64,000 nt of DNA from CAVSUZ01 sp963834715 (GCA_963834715.1 CAWIDE010000010.1:62001-126000), one strand, 5' to 3'. Positions 8,636 to 18,314 are shown, counted from the first letter of the stretch. The notes: a model not told the origin generated them from the sequence alone. Program-made: numbers and translations.

Positions 8636-10270
8636 GCCGGGCGATCGTGGATACTAAGATCGCGGCATAGAGCATCACCCAGCGCCGCAGCCAACTTTGC
8701 TACGGAATCACCGGTTGGCGTACTCCGCGCACGCCAGGCGATGAAGCCGTCCGGGCGCACCAGAACTGCTCCGGAAGGATCGATGCCGGTCTTGGCCATC
8801 AGGGTCTCAGCTCCGGCAACAACATCCTCATTTATGCGTAGCGCCGTTATGGGCAGCCGGGCGCGCTCTGCTAAATCACGGGTAGCCGCGATCCAACTGG
8901 ATCCGTCCGGCCCCGCGAATAGCACGAAGTCTCGACCGATCAGATCGAGCGTGGAAAGCTGGCGTCCGTCACGGCACAGGGGCAGATGTGCCAGCCGCGT
9001 ACCGGGACGTCCAGTAGGATGCAGCGGATTTTCGGTTGGCTGCCCGTCATCGGGCGTTTCCTCAAGGATCGCCGCCGAGCGGTATCGATAGCCCATTGCC
9101 ACGCTGAGATAATCCGTCTCGGAGTCACCATTGGAAAGCTCAGTGCGGTCAGGTCGCAGGCGCTTGACGTAATTGGCTGTCTGCCGAGCAACAGTCAGCT
9201 CGGCCACCGGTCGACGCTCTGCTTCGTACGTATCCAGCAGCGCGCGGCCTGCGTGCTCCTGCAGGACCATGGCGATCTTCCAGGCCAGGTCGGCTGCGTC
9301 CTGGATCGCCGTCTGTCCGCCGAATCCGCCAGTGGGCGGCATAGTGTGCGCGGCATCGCCGGCCAGAAATACCCTCCCCACCGACATCCGGTCTGCTATC
9401 CGGGAAGACATCTCCCAGCCCATCACATCGAGAATCCTGACATCGAGGTCGGGTAGTCCTAGGGCGAGGCGTACCATCTCCGCCGCGTGTTCCGGATGGT
9501 AGTCTGCCGGGCTTTCGCGGGTCGGGTGGTATTCCACCGAGACTTGCCCGCGATTGGGGTCGTCGGTGGTGACGAAAACGCCGGTAAACCCTGGATTCTG
9601 GAGGTAATAGAGCACGAACCCGCGGCCTCGCGGCACAGCTTCGAGGTCCGCTTCGAACAAGATAGAGATATTATGCGAGAGTGCGCCGAGACCGTGTGTG
9701 TCGATCCCGAGCATCTGGCGGACCGAACTGCGGGTGCCATCGGCGGCAACCATATAATCCGCACTGATCTCCGCCTCATTGCCGGTAATGCGGTCGCGGA
9801 CCGTGGCTCGAACCCCATCGCCGTTTTGCGTGAAACGCACGAGCTCGGCGGATAAGCGGATGTCGGCGCCAAGACCCCGCGCATGGCGCAGGAGGATCGG
9901 CTCGACGCGGTCCTGACCGGCAGTGCAGGGTCGGGGCCGGGGAGAACGCGCTGAAATCCGTCTGGCCAGGCGTTACGAGAGTGCGAAACTCCCGTCCAGT
10001 GACGCTCTCGGCAATGACGATGCTAAGATCATCGCTTCCATGGCGGCCAGCGGCGCCCAGTTCCGTCTCAAGGCCAGGAATGCCGCGCAGCAGGACCATG
10101 CTATGGGGATTGATCCCCCGCGCTCGCGGATGCTGGGACGCACTAGCACGCCGTTCAACAAGCAGGCAGGGAACGCCGCGCCAGGCAAGCAGGGCCGCGG
10201 CAGTGAGGCCGGCCAGGCCGGCGCCCACGATCAACACCGGAATGCGCGGGCTGCTGGCACGTGTCGTCAT
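8632..10270 (-). pseudogene. FAD-dependent aromatic-ring monooxygenase, frameshifted
   Basis: Class A flavoprotein hydroxylase (PheA/TfdB-like). The N-terminal part has the FAD Rossmann motif VLIVGAGLAGLTAAALLAWRG. The C-terminal part has VAADGTRSSVRQMLGI, the second FAD motif GRVFLAGDAAHTMPPTGG and a thioredoxin-like tail. The frame breaks near 9911-9921: coding sequence reads TGCCGGTCAGGACCGC, and dropping one base gives QDRVEPILLRHARGLGAD joining the two halves. Stop overlaps the PadR start. About 545 residues when repaired, normal for the family. A loss-of-function mutation or a sequence error. Confidence 0.82.
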
Positions 10271-10334
10271 GGGGTTGTCTCCGAATATTCTATGACGGAT
10301 ATACGGACACGAATTTGGTAGTCAAGCTTACCCG

Positions 10335-11450
10335 CTATTGTGCCACCACCTCCGCCACGTATTCGGCTAGCGCCAGCGCTGCCGTTAATCCCGGCGACTC
10401 GATCCCAAACAGATTCACGAGGCCAGCCACCCCATGCTCTCGCGGGCCCTGCACCACAAAGTCCTGCGTGGCGGTTTCCGGTGGCACGATTTTCGGCCGT
10501 ATCCCCGCGTATCCTGGCTGTAGCGCCGCATCCTTCAGATCCGGCCAATACCGGCGTACCGAGGAATAGAACTTCTCGCCCCGCCGGGGATCCACTGCGT
10601 AGTCGATTCGGTCCACCCACTCTACGTCCGGCCCGAATCGTGCCTGTCCGCCAAGATCAATCGTGAGATGCGTTCCCAGGCCTCCCGGCACAGGGACCGG
10701 ATAGATCAGCCGGGAAAACGGCGAGCGCCCCGCGAGAGTGAAATAGTTTCCCTTGGCATAATACGCCCGAGGCACCTGCCACGGTGGCATCCCCTCGATT
10801 CGTCCCGCTACATCCGGCGCGTAGAGTCCTGCCGAGTTCACCAGGATCCGGCACCGGAGCCGAATGGGCTCCGCGCCACCGACCGCGATTTCGATCCCCT
10901 CGCCGCCAACTCGTCCGCTTTCCACCGGACTGAAAAACACCACGCTCGCGCCGGCGTTCTCGGCCTCTCCCTGTAGCGCCAGCATGAACGCGTGGCTGTC
11001 GATGATCCCAGTGGAGGGCGATAACAATGCACTCGTGCAGTGTAGTGCCGGTTCCAGGCTCCGCGCCTCTTCCGAAGTCAGAATCCGGAGGTCGTCCACC
11101 CCGTTGGCCGCCGCGCGTGCCCGAATGCCTGCAAGTCTCCCGTCTTCCGCCGCGTTCGTTGCCACGATCAGCTTGCCACAGTTGCGATACGGCACCTCGC
11201 GGTCGCGGCAATATGCGTAAAGCGCCCATTTGCCAGCCACGCAGAGCCGAGCCATCAAGCTGCCGGCCGGATAATAGATCCCCGCATGGATAACCTCGCT
11301 GTTCCGCGAGGAAGTCTCCGTCCCGATTCCTTCTGCCCGGTCGAGCACGATTACTTCGCGCCCGCGGAGCGCCAGCTCCCTGGCCACCGCCAGGCCGATC
11401 ACGCCGGCCCCCACAACGACGCACTCAACCTCCTCCACGCTCGCCTCCAT
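10335..11450 (-). CDS. FAD-dependent oxidoreductase, L-2-hydroxyglutarate oxidase-like
   Basis: DAO-fold flavoenzyme of 371 residues resembling LhgO / L-2-hydroxyglutarate dehydrogenase. The FAD motif VVVGAGVIGLAVARELALRG is at the N-terminus, followed by the family-specific TSSRNSEVIHAGIYYPAGS and later NSAGLYAPDVAGRIEG. It would oxidise L-2-hydroxyglutarate or a similar 2-hydroxy acid, feeding electrons to quinone or oxygen. Intact and full length. A sigma-70-like promoter and a regulator gene read away from its 5' side. Confidence 0.85.
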   Translation of the reverse strand: MEASVEEVECVVVGAGVIGLAVARELALRGREVIVLDRAEGIGTETSSRNSEVIHAGIYYPAGSLMARLCVAGKWALYAYCRDREVPYRNCGKLIVATNAAEDGRLAGIRARAAANGVDDLRILTSEEARSLEPALHCTSALLSPSTGIIDSHAFMLALQGEAENAGASVVFFSPVESGRVGGEGIEIAVGGAEPIRLRCRILVNSAGLYAPDVAGRIEGMPPWQVPRAYYAKGNYFTLAGRSPFSRLIYPVPVPGGLGTHLTIDLGGQARFGPDVEWVDRIDYAVDPRRGEKFYSSVRRYWPDLKDAALQPGYAGIRPKIVPPETATQDFVVQGPREHGVAGLVNLFGIESPGLTAALALAEYVAEVVAQ

Positions 11451-11560
11451 GCACTGCCGCCGGTTTACGGCCCACCTGCTCTTGCGGGAAGCGGGCGGCT
11501 TGGCGCGTCAGGAATGCAACGATGGGATCGAAATCGTCACCCAAGCCTCACGTTACGCAA

Positions 11561-11588
11561 TTGACATCACCACTGCGTATAGTATGAT
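11561..11588 (+). promoter_or_regulatory. Sigma-70-type promoter
   Basis: TTGACA at 11561-11566 and TATGAT at 11583-11588 are separated by 16 bp, close to consensus at both boxes. It points toward the SARP-like regulator gene. No experimental support. Confidence 0.5.
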
Positions 11589-11806
11589 GCCTCTCGGGGT
11601 TGTGTTTGTGAACGCAGGCTGAACCTCGGTGACCAAAGATCGGCAGGCACAAAACTTGCCCATCTGCGGCGCCTTAACAGATTGGCAAAAGTTGTTGCGT
11701 TCAATGTGCGCGCAACAAAGCCCAGAGGTGCGCCATCGTCGCGCTCGCGGCCGAAAATAGGCTCCCGCGGCAAGCCGAACCGATTATACCGCCACCGCTG
11801 CTGCGG

Positions 11807-12824
11807 GTGGATCTGCGCGGTCCCATGCTGGCGCTGGACACGCACGGCAACTCTGTGCTTCCCCAGGTCCGCAAGAACTCGCGCTTTGCTCGCACTTCTC
11901 GCGCTCGCCGCCCCCAGATCTGTCCTGCGGTCGCAGCTCATTGCTCTGCTCTGGAGCAGGCGCGAACCGGAGCAGGCCCGGGGTTCGCTCCGCCAAGCTC
12001 TGCATGAGTTGCAAACCACTCTTGGCCCCCTTGCGGCTAGCCTGATCGTCGCCGACCGTTCCCAAATCGGCCTCCGCGCTGAAGGGTTGGAGGTCATTCT
12101 GGGGCCGCTGACGGGCGTCCGTGCCGTCGGGCGTCCCCTACTGGATGAACTCACCGGCATCGATCCGGGACTCGACGCCTTTCTTCGCGCTGAACAGGGT
12201 TCCCTTATGCATCGCGCGCTGGCTGTGACCCAGGAGGCGCGGGATGTTCCCAGCCAACGCGGCGCCGAGGCCTCGGCCACCGAGACCACGCTCGCGTTCG
12301 ATCGCCTCATGGGTTCCGAGGCATATAGGACGGCGCTGCGGGAACCGGTCCCGCCTTCTCCCACCACCGGGCATCCCCAGGGCAGTTCCGACGTCTCGCG
12401 CGTTCCCCCGTCCGTCATCACCGCACACGGCGCCACCCGGTTGCGCATCGGCATCGCCACTTTCCGTGCCGGTCCGTCCGCAGCTGCCGCCGCTCTGGCA
12501 GCCGGTCTGGAGGAAGAGGTTGTGATCGCCCTCACTCCCTTCCGCTGGATTTCCTGCGTCCCGGTTGTTTCGCGTCAGGGCGCCCTTGAGCTCTCAGGTA
12601 ATCCCTTGAACGTCGATTGCCTGCTGGAGGGGAGCGTGCAGGAAAGCGCGGGCCGGCTGCGCGCCACCATCCGGCTGCTCGATCTTCGCGCCATCGGAGA
12701 GGTCATCTGGATCGCACGCTTTGATCGTGACCTCGGCGACATCTTCGGTCTGCAGGAAGACATCTCCGCCGCCTGCCACATTTTCTTCTGCGCTAACAAT
12801 AACTTACGGATGCGTCCCGCCTAG
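11807..12824 (+). pseudogene. SARP/BTAD-like transcriptional activator with TolB-type domain, frameshifted
   Basis: Looks like an OmpR-type winged-helix activator joined to a domain often found in CyaA-like ATPase/TPR regulators. The start is VDLRGPMLALDTHGNSVLP (GTG 11807). After an extra A at 11876-11877 (AAGAACTCGC where AAGACTCGC fits) the frame continues RALLALLALAAPRS and ASLRQALHELQTTLG, the SARP helix pattern. The C-terminal part has DCLLEGSVQESAGRLRAT, then IWIARFDRDLGDIFGLQEDI, normally followed by TPR repeats that are absent. So it is frameshifted and C-terminally truncated. Start is uncertain because no good ribosome site is visible. Confidence 0.62.
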
Positions 12825-12957
12825 TCCCACAAGCCAGCCATCGAACCTCTGGGACCATGCCGGCGCACAAGGGCGCACAAACATGTTACGCCCGGACCGG
12901 CACCACCCGCTTCGGCCGCCTCAGCCACCACTCCAGCCCCTCCAGGAGAGCGAGAGG

Positions 12958-13212
12958 CTACGGCACTGTCACGCCAAATAGCCTGGCCAGCCCCGGAAAG
13001 AGGCAACCACAGGGATTGTGAAACTTCCCCGCCTTCAACCGCTCGCAGTCACCCGCGAGCACGCGGCGCACCTCGGTCATCGGCATGCTGACGGCATGCT
13101 CCTGGACCGGCCTGACGAGGCTCAAAACGCCGCGGCGGTCACACTCGCGACAGACGACTTCGAGCCAAGCCGTGCGTTCTGCTACCTCGCCCAATAAGAT
13201 GACGGTGCGCAT
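12958..13212 (-). CDS. Small conserved cysteine-containing protein
   Basis: An 84-residue protein from ATG 13212. It contains LEVVCRECDRRG near residue 18 and NPCGCLFPGLARLF at the end, with C-x2-C and C-x-C spacing that could bind zinc. It resembles short hypothetical proteins in Acetobacteraceae in which a similar LEVxCxxCxRRGR segment precedes an AEH..MPEVRR block. Function unknown; perhaps a zinc-ribbon adaptor. It lies about 140 bp downstream of the small secreted repeat protein in the same direction. Confidence 0.55.
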   Translation of the reverse strand: MRTVILLGEVAERTAWLEVVCRECDRRGVLSLVRPVQEHAVSMPMTEVRRVLAGDCERLKAGKFHNPCGCLFPGLARLFGVTVP

Positions 13213-13352
13213 TCGTTCCCGCCTCTCGTAATAGCTGGCGCGCCAGCCCAGTTTGGCGGCGTGCTGACCAGCAACCCTCACATAGGCATCGCTCGGCCGC
13301 CGCGCCGGGGCCAGGAAACCGAACCTGAAAAGCTGGGAGTGCGTCGCTCCCG

Positions 13353-13613
13353 TCAGTAAGGAGGCTTGCGAACGACCGCCGCGCCGTTCGGACCTGTACA
13401 GCCAGCACGATAGACTCCGTTCGCGCAAGTAACCGTCCTGGGCGGCGCATAATAGTATGGGTGCGCGGTGGTGGGCTTTCGGACGACCGCGGCGCCGTTC
13501 GGACTCGCGCAGCCGGCACGATAGACTCCATTTGCACAGGTAGCGGCATGCGTCGGAGTAATGAGCAATGTCACCCCTACGGATGGCACTCCGATCAATG
13601 TTGGATATATCAT
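13353..13613 (-). CDS. Small secreted protein with two CANGVYRAGC repeats
   Basis: An 86-residue protein. A signal peptide (MIYPTLIGVPSVGVTLLITP, cleavage near THA-A) precedes two copies of CANGVYRAGCxxPNGAAVVRKP separated by a PYYYAPPRT linker. Each repeat has two cysteines eight residues apart, suggesting a disulfide in the periplasm. ATG 13613 has GGGAG upstream. Similar short CANGVYRAGC proteins are known only as hypotheticals. An IS701 element is inserted about 35 bp upstream of the start codon, so its native promoter may be displaced. Confidence 0.68.
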   Translation of the reverse strand: MIYPTLIGVPSVGVTLLITPTHAATCANGVYRAGCASPNGAAVVRKPTTAHPYYYAPPRTVTCANGVYRAGCTGPNGAAVVRKPPY

Positions 13614-13645
13614 CGCCGGTGCTCCCATTTCCTGTTGGGACCAGT

Positions 13646-13649
13646 CTAA
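13646..13649. repeat. Target-site duplication CTAA, left
   Basis: CTAA here and at 15089-15092 flank the IS701 element exactly; the family is known for 4-bp YTAR-type duplications. Confidence 0.7.
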
Positions 13650-15088
13650 CATTACAGTTGCGGATCATGGCGGCTCCTACAGTGAGCGCGCCGGGCCTCC
13701 TCGTTGTGGCGCATCCAGGTCAGCCATCGCCATAGTAGATCGCGTGTCTTCGACCGCAGGAACACAGCGCGGGCGAGCAGATGGCGGATGGCGTTACCGT
13801 CACACCAAGCTGTGGTGAGCGGGGCACGACGCTGCCACGCCCGCCTGCGGACTCCTTTCGTTCCGTTTACCGCTTGGTGTCGTAGTGATCGCCGCACGCA
13901 GCAGATCGGCGCGCAGCTTGGCCAGGAACGCGGCGGCCGTCATGACCAGGCTGATGTGGCGGTGCCACGCATGCCAGGATCGGGCCTCGCAGTGATCGAG
14001 GCCAAGCTCGCCCTTGGCGGTCTCAAAACAGGTCTCGATCGTCCAGCGGAGACCTGCCACACCGGCCAGCTCGGCAAGCGTGGTCGCGGCCGGAGCGAAG
14101 GCGATATAGCAAGCAACCTCGGACGATTTCTTGCGGCTGCGACGGATCAGCAGCCAGTGCTGCCAGTGCGGGTCAGCGGACCAGAACAGCCGCACGCGCG
14201 CCCAGTCATAAAGCCGCGGTCCCTTGGCGCCTTGACCGGCGCTATGACAATGCCAGTCAGCGGTCTTCAGACCGTCGGCGAGTTGCTCGGTCGTTGTTAA
14301 TTCAAGCGATTCACCGCCAAGCCTCATGGTTTCATTGCTGCGGACCGCCAAAACATAGGGCTGCTGACGCGCTTCCAGCATGTGACGCAGCCGCCGGTCC
14401 GAACCATACAACGCGTCGCCCAGGACGAAGGCACAGGGCACACCAGCATCGAGCGCGGCGACGATCAGATCACGCGCGATCTCCGGTTTGGTTTTGAAGG
14501 TCACATCCTCAGGCACTGAGGTCTTCGCGCGGCGCGCCTCGTCCTCGGCCCAAGCCCGGGGGAGATAGAGCCGCCGATCGATTAAGGCGTGGCCCCAGCG
14601 GCTCGCGTACGACAGGAACACCCCAACCTGACAATTCTCGATCCGACCCGCCGTGCCAGAATATTGCCGTGCCACGCCGACCGAATGCGCGCCTTTCTTG
14701 AGAAAACCTGCCTCGTCGACCACCAGCACGCCAGCCTCATCGCCGAGCGCTTCCACCACGTAGCGACGGACCTCGTCGCGCAACGCATCGGCGTCCCAGC
14801 GGCTGCGGCCGAGCAGAGATTGCATCCGATAAGGCTGCTCCGCCCCAGCTTGCTCCGCCATCATCCAGCCGGTCTTGCGCGCGATCCCAGACAACAGCCC
14901 ATCGAGAAAGGCACCGCCGGTTTCTCTCAACTCACGCCGCGGCAACGCTAACCCCAGCCGATCCTTCAGCTTCGACAGTTCCTGCTGCCAAGCGAGAAGA
15001 CTACCAGACCATGACGCTACGGACATCTCTGCTCCCCCGAATCGGAGGGCCAGAGAATCAGGCCTCTTCCTGATCCGCAACTGTAATA
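13650..15088 (-). mobile_element. Complete IS701-family insertion sequence
   Basis: A 1439-bp element bounded by 17-bp perfect terminal inverted repeats (ATTACAGTTGCGGATCA at 13651-13667 and its complement at 15071-15087) and by CTAA duplications outside. One transposase gene fills it, reading leftward. Presence of intact ends and a duplication implies a single, fairly recent insertion. It landed just upstream of the secreted CANGVYRAGC gene. Confidence 0.82.
13800..15026 (-). CDS. IS701-family DDE transposase
   Basis: A 408-residue transposase from ATG 15026. DDE landmarks include GVLVVDEAGFLKKGAHSVGV, FVLGDALYGSDRRLRHML and LRWTIETCFETAKGELGLDH, the last holding the catalytic Glu. The usual C-terminal tail (LLARAVFLRSKTRDLLWRWL and WMRHNEEARRAH) is present at 13652-13815 but in another frame, so the last 40-50 residues are split off by an indel near 13800-13815. 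Activity is therefore uncertain even though the element ends are intact. Confidence 0.85.
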   Translation of the reverse strand: MSVASWSGSLLAWQQELSKLKDRLGLALPRRELRETGGAFLDGLLSGIARKTGWMMAEQAGAEQPYRMQSLLGRSRWDADALRDEVRRYVVEALGDEAGVLVVDEAGFLKKGAHSVGVARQYSGTAGRIENCQVGVFLSYASRWGHALIDRRLYLPRAWAEDEARRAKTSVPEDVTFKTKPEIARDLIVAALDAGVPCAFVLGDALYGSDRRLRHMLEARQQPYVLAVRSNETMRLGGESLELTTTEQLADGLKTADWHCHSAGQGAKGPRLYDWARVRLFWSADPHWQHWLLIRRSRKKSSEVACYIAFAPAATTLAELAGVAGLRWTIETCFETAKGELGLDHCEARSWHAWHRHISLVMTAAAFLAKLRADLLRAAITTTPSGKRNERSPQAGVAASCPAHHSLV

Positions 15089-15092
15089 CTAA
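15089..15092. repeat. Target-site duplication CTAA, right
   Basis: Matches CTAA at 13646-13649 on the other side of the IS701 element. Confidence 0.7.
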
Positions 15093-15753
15093 GATAGCGT
15101 CTGACCTGCGTCATGGTCGGTGCGAGGTGGCGCTCCGCCCGCTCCTTGACCTTGACCGGCGGGCGTAGAGCATAAAAGCTATTGCGCTGGCCAGCGCCGG
15201 CTCATCCAATCCGGGCTCGTGCCATTGCCCATCATATTCCGGCCGCCAACAACCCAGAGCGGGGCCAGCCCAACAAGCACCCCTAACACCTCAGGCCATC
15301 TGGTCGCATCAACGAGCGCGCAGGAACCGGATCAGGCGCGGGCTCTCCAAGGCGCGCATCGCTTGGTCGATTAATGTCCATGCACTCGCTGCCCGCGCCC
15401 GGCCTTTCCTGGTGCTGCCGGGCCCTGCCTTCCCGTTACCCTTTCGGACTATCTCTTGCCGGATACTCGTGGCAAAGCAGAGCCACCAAGGACTGGACGC
15501 GAAGCCCCCCTGAGTTCGCAGCATGTTTGATGATGACGGTGGTTCTCTCACGCAAAACCGCATCGATGTTTGGTTGGTTCAGAGAAACAACCATTTGAAC
15601 AAACCCATCTGGGGTTCCGATCCGCAACTTCTCCTCCTCCCTGCCGGCAGAAGGGGTCCTTTCAATCCAGAAGGTTTTCCCGCCGGCACTCTGCACCAAC
15701 CCGAACACGTCAAGAGCGGAACACGAGCAAGAGAACCGTACCAAGAATACCCA
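15093..15753. other. No convincing gene
   Basis: This 660-bp stretch has only short open frames. The longest, minus strand 15436-15744, encodes a 102-residue product with no family I recognise and no ribosome site. I regard it as probably non-coding or decayed. Confidence 0.4.
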
Positions 15754-16238
15754 TCACCTATGTAGCCATGATCGTCCTAACCGCCCAGGCGGCGCGGCCT
15801 GCACGGTATTGCCAAGGGCATACATGCACTGCGTGTAAGCGATATTGTAGCGTGTCTGCAGTTCGCTGGCCGCCGCATTTTTTCAGCTACCGCCGAGCCA
15901 CCCGCAAGGCCCGCTGCACTGCCAATCGCCGCGCCCGCACCGGCGTTCCGTGCCGCGGCACCAATCGCCGTGCCGGCCGCCGCTCCAAGCAATGTGCCGA
16001 ACGCAGCACCGCCGATCGCCGTATGTAGGCTCGCTTGCCCTCGTCGGGCATACTAGATCGTTTCAGCCGCATAGTTTCGGCATTGCAGGTGTTCCTGTTC
16101 GAAGACGGCTAGGCTCGTTCCCGGCTTGGGAAGCGCCATCAGTGTGGGACCGCGCAGTTCCGACACTGCACATGCCGAAACAGCACACAAGCTAGTGACG
16201 GCAGCTATCATCTTCGTGCCCCAACTCACGGTGCGCAT
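15754..16238 (-). pseudogene. Glycine-zipper outer-membrane lipoprotein, doubly disrupted
   Basis: Homologue of the glycine-zipper YMGG/SLT-associated small proteins. It begins MRTVSWGTKMIAAV with a lipobox-like CAVSAC, then LMALPKPGTSLAVFEQEHLQ and CRNYAAET. An in-frame amber TAG follows (16053-16055). The same frame then continues with the glycine zipper (TAIGGAAFGTLLGAAAGTAI, then AGAGAAIGSAAGLAGG). A second lesion, one A missing from a run of six at about 15885, shifts the frame before the expected end SELQTRYNIAYTQCMYALGN. One stop plus one indel point to a true pseudogene. Confidence 0.72.
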
Positions 16239-16280
16239 TATCTGTTGCTCCCGTTCTCTCACCCGCATGGGGAATAGCAT

Positions 16281-16657
16281 TTAGGGGGTGTTCCAGAAGT
16301 GCGGCCAGCGCCCGATCAGGGTAGCTCTGGAGGACGACGCGGCGGCAACCGCCCAGGACCGAATGGGCGCCTACGGTTGGCGGGTGGTGCTACTCGAACC
16401 CGCGGCCCCTTGACCCAATTCTAATCGCATGGAATCACAGCCGCAGAAGGTCCGCCACGGGCGCCTGATTCACCACTACCGCGAGATGCCGCCGGAAAGA
16501 CGGCCGCAGGACCCGACCGGAGACGGCGCGGGCTGGACGTTCAAGACGGCCGAGCACTGCCAGAGAAGGTTCAGTTGGGCGCAAGTGGAATCAGGAATGG
16601 GGGCCTCAGAAACTCCGCTTTACCTCGTGGCGAGTAGATTGTTAGTCTGCAGCCACC
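16281..16657. other. Region with one short open frame, no recognised gene
   Basis: A GTG-initiated 41-codon frame at about 16287-16412 reads VFQKCGQRPIRVALEDDAAA and ends VVLLEPAAP. It resembles the tail of a cysteine-containing protein, but the 5' part is absent. The rest holds nothing I can support. Confidence 0.3.
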
Positions 16658-17164
16658 TTGCCCTCACTGATCCATGCACGTTGTTTTTTGGGTCTTCTCA
16701 CTGCGCCGGTTTTGGCCGCCTGCACGGCAATGCCAATGCAGACTGCCTCGTGCGCACACAGTGGACCACCGCCAGTTCTGAGGGCCGCTCTGCCCGCGGC
16801 TTTCGAGAGCTCACCCGGCCACATAGTCTGGCCGTCGCATGACGGTTTCGAGCCTGCCACTCTCCCCGTCATCATTCAGCCAGGTGCGTTGCTCGATCGA
16901 TACGGAGATAATGCGGGCAAGTTCTTCAGCCCCAAAGGCACCGGCTATCACGAACGGGCTCTGCCCTACGTGTGCGAGGGATACGTCTACGCAACTTATC
17001 GCGTCATGAAACCGCTACCGGCTTTGGTGGGAACAGCGGCCCCCTGGTTCGGTGAACCTGGCAGGGCAATGCAGGTCGAGACAACCTCCTGCGTCAATCA
17101 GCTTCTTGCTGCGGGCGTGCTTCAGTCGGTTCCAAACTCGCCAGCACCAGCCTGCTCCTCGTGA
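16658..17164 (+). CDS. Lipoprotein with TNT (NAD glycohydrolase toxin) domain
   Basis: A 168-residue protein. The N-terminus is a lipoprotein signal (FLGLLTAPVLAACTAM, lipobox LAAC). The C-terminal half (residues about 75-160) matches the TNT/DUF4237 domain (PF14021), named after the Mycobacterium tuberculosis necrotizing toxin that hydrolyses NAD+. Matching segments are GALLDRYGDNAGKFFSPKGT, YHERALP, YATYRVMKPLPALVGTAAPW and FGEPGRAMQVETT, the last near the conserved Gln region. TTG 16658 is the only start that includes the signal; no clear ribosome site is seen. No immunity gene is recognisable next door. Domain call fairly firm; enzymatic activity is inference. Confidence 0.68.
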   Translation: MPSLIHARCFLGLLTAPVLAACTAMPMQTASCAHSGPPPVLRAALPAAFESSPGHIVWPSHDGFEPATLPVIIQPGALLDRYGDNAGKFFSPKGTGYHERALPYVCEGYVYATYRVMKPLPALVGTAAPWFGEPGRAMQVETTSCVNQLLAAGVLQSVPNSPAPACSS

Positions 17165-17723
17165 GAGGACGGGTAGCAATCACGGAGACAAAGTCTTTGG
17201 CCATCAACGGGCATCATCGTGAGACATAAACTTGCTCCGCTGCCTCGATTGGCATCGCTAGTCTCAGACTAGTCGGCGTCAGTGCGGGTTGCAAGCGAAA
17301 CAACATGATCGCGATGATCCGTTGAATGAAGGGGGATCTATTCGGGGACAATCGGCGCCGCTGGCGCAGAAGGCGCGATCGCTGCGGTGGTTAAGCGGAT
17401 GGGATATCCGCGCTGCCAAGCGAAAACCTAACCGGCGAGAGTTAATTGTTAGACTGCGTTCGTGCCCGATGTCGGACCCCCGGCACCCGAACGCGCACGT
17501 GTCGCGCCAGAACCCACCCATAACCGCCGTCCTGCTCACGTTCGGCTATTACGGGTTCACCTAAAACATACGTTTATCGGCGTGTTTCCGGCCAATTCAC
17601 ACCGCGATACCCCCATCTTGCCCCACGCCCGCCCTGCCCCCTCTCACCAGCACAAAGAGAGACGGGGTCTGATCACCCGCCCCAGCATGGCGTTTGTGCG
17701 CGCTTTGGGGGGCCCGTTGTGGC
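17165..17723. other. No convincing gene
   Basis: About 560 bp between the TNT lipoprotein and the next small gene. Open frames here are short, lack ribosome sites, and show no family features. Confidence 0.4.
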
Positions 17724-17942
17724 TCAGTGCTTAGCTGCTATCTGCGCGATGATATGCCGCAGGAGCATGTTGCCCTGCTGCACGCAGTCTGCGTCTCGCC
17801 GCGTCGGGGCGCGGTGATCAAACGACAAATCACGCTCGGTCACGGCCTGGAGCAGCGTCCGTGTGAGGCTCTCCATCTCGGTTAAGCACACCGATGCCAG
17901 GGCTTCGAGTTGCGGGCCGGTGGCACGGAACTGATCCGCCAT
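17724..17942 (-). CDS. Small hypothetical protein
   Basis: A 72-residue, probably helical soluble protein beginning MADQFRATGPQLEALA and ending NMLLRHIIAQIAAKH. Start ATG 17942. I do not recognise the family. Coding status rests on a compact start, amphipathic pattern and lack of a competing gene. Confidence 0.4.
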   Translation of the reverse strand: MADQFRATGPQLEALASVCLTEMESLTRTLLQAVTERDLSFDHRAPTRRDADCVQQGNMLLRHIIAQIAAKH

Positions 17943-18314
17943 CCAAACTCCCCCTATGGGACTACCCCCAGCCTCCGCCAAAAAGGTTAAGGAATGGTTG
18001 CACCCGCCCCGTCCACTAGAGAATACCAACTCTGACTGCTGTCCGCGGGCCGGCCCAGAAGGCTTTGGGCGAGGTCGGATTATCCTAACGTATAGCCAGG
18101 ACTGGGGTCGCTTGCGTGCAGTTTACGGTTGTATCCCCTCAAAGCCGCGGAAAACCGCGCTTCCAAACGGAAATAGAACGGCACAGTTCGGCGTTTTCTC
18201 AAATAGCTATATCCGAATTCCTGGCGGTGCCCGGAGCGAGTTTTTGATCCCATCTCCCCGCCGTTCGAAGACCGCAAGCTTATGAGGTCCTCCGAACGGA
18301 AGAGGAGGTCTATC

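Noticed and set aside
16380..16420. tRNA-like T-arm (GGGTTCGAGT on the minus strand)
   Set aside because: The flanking bases do not form a T-stem and no cloverleaf with anticodon arm can be built around it.
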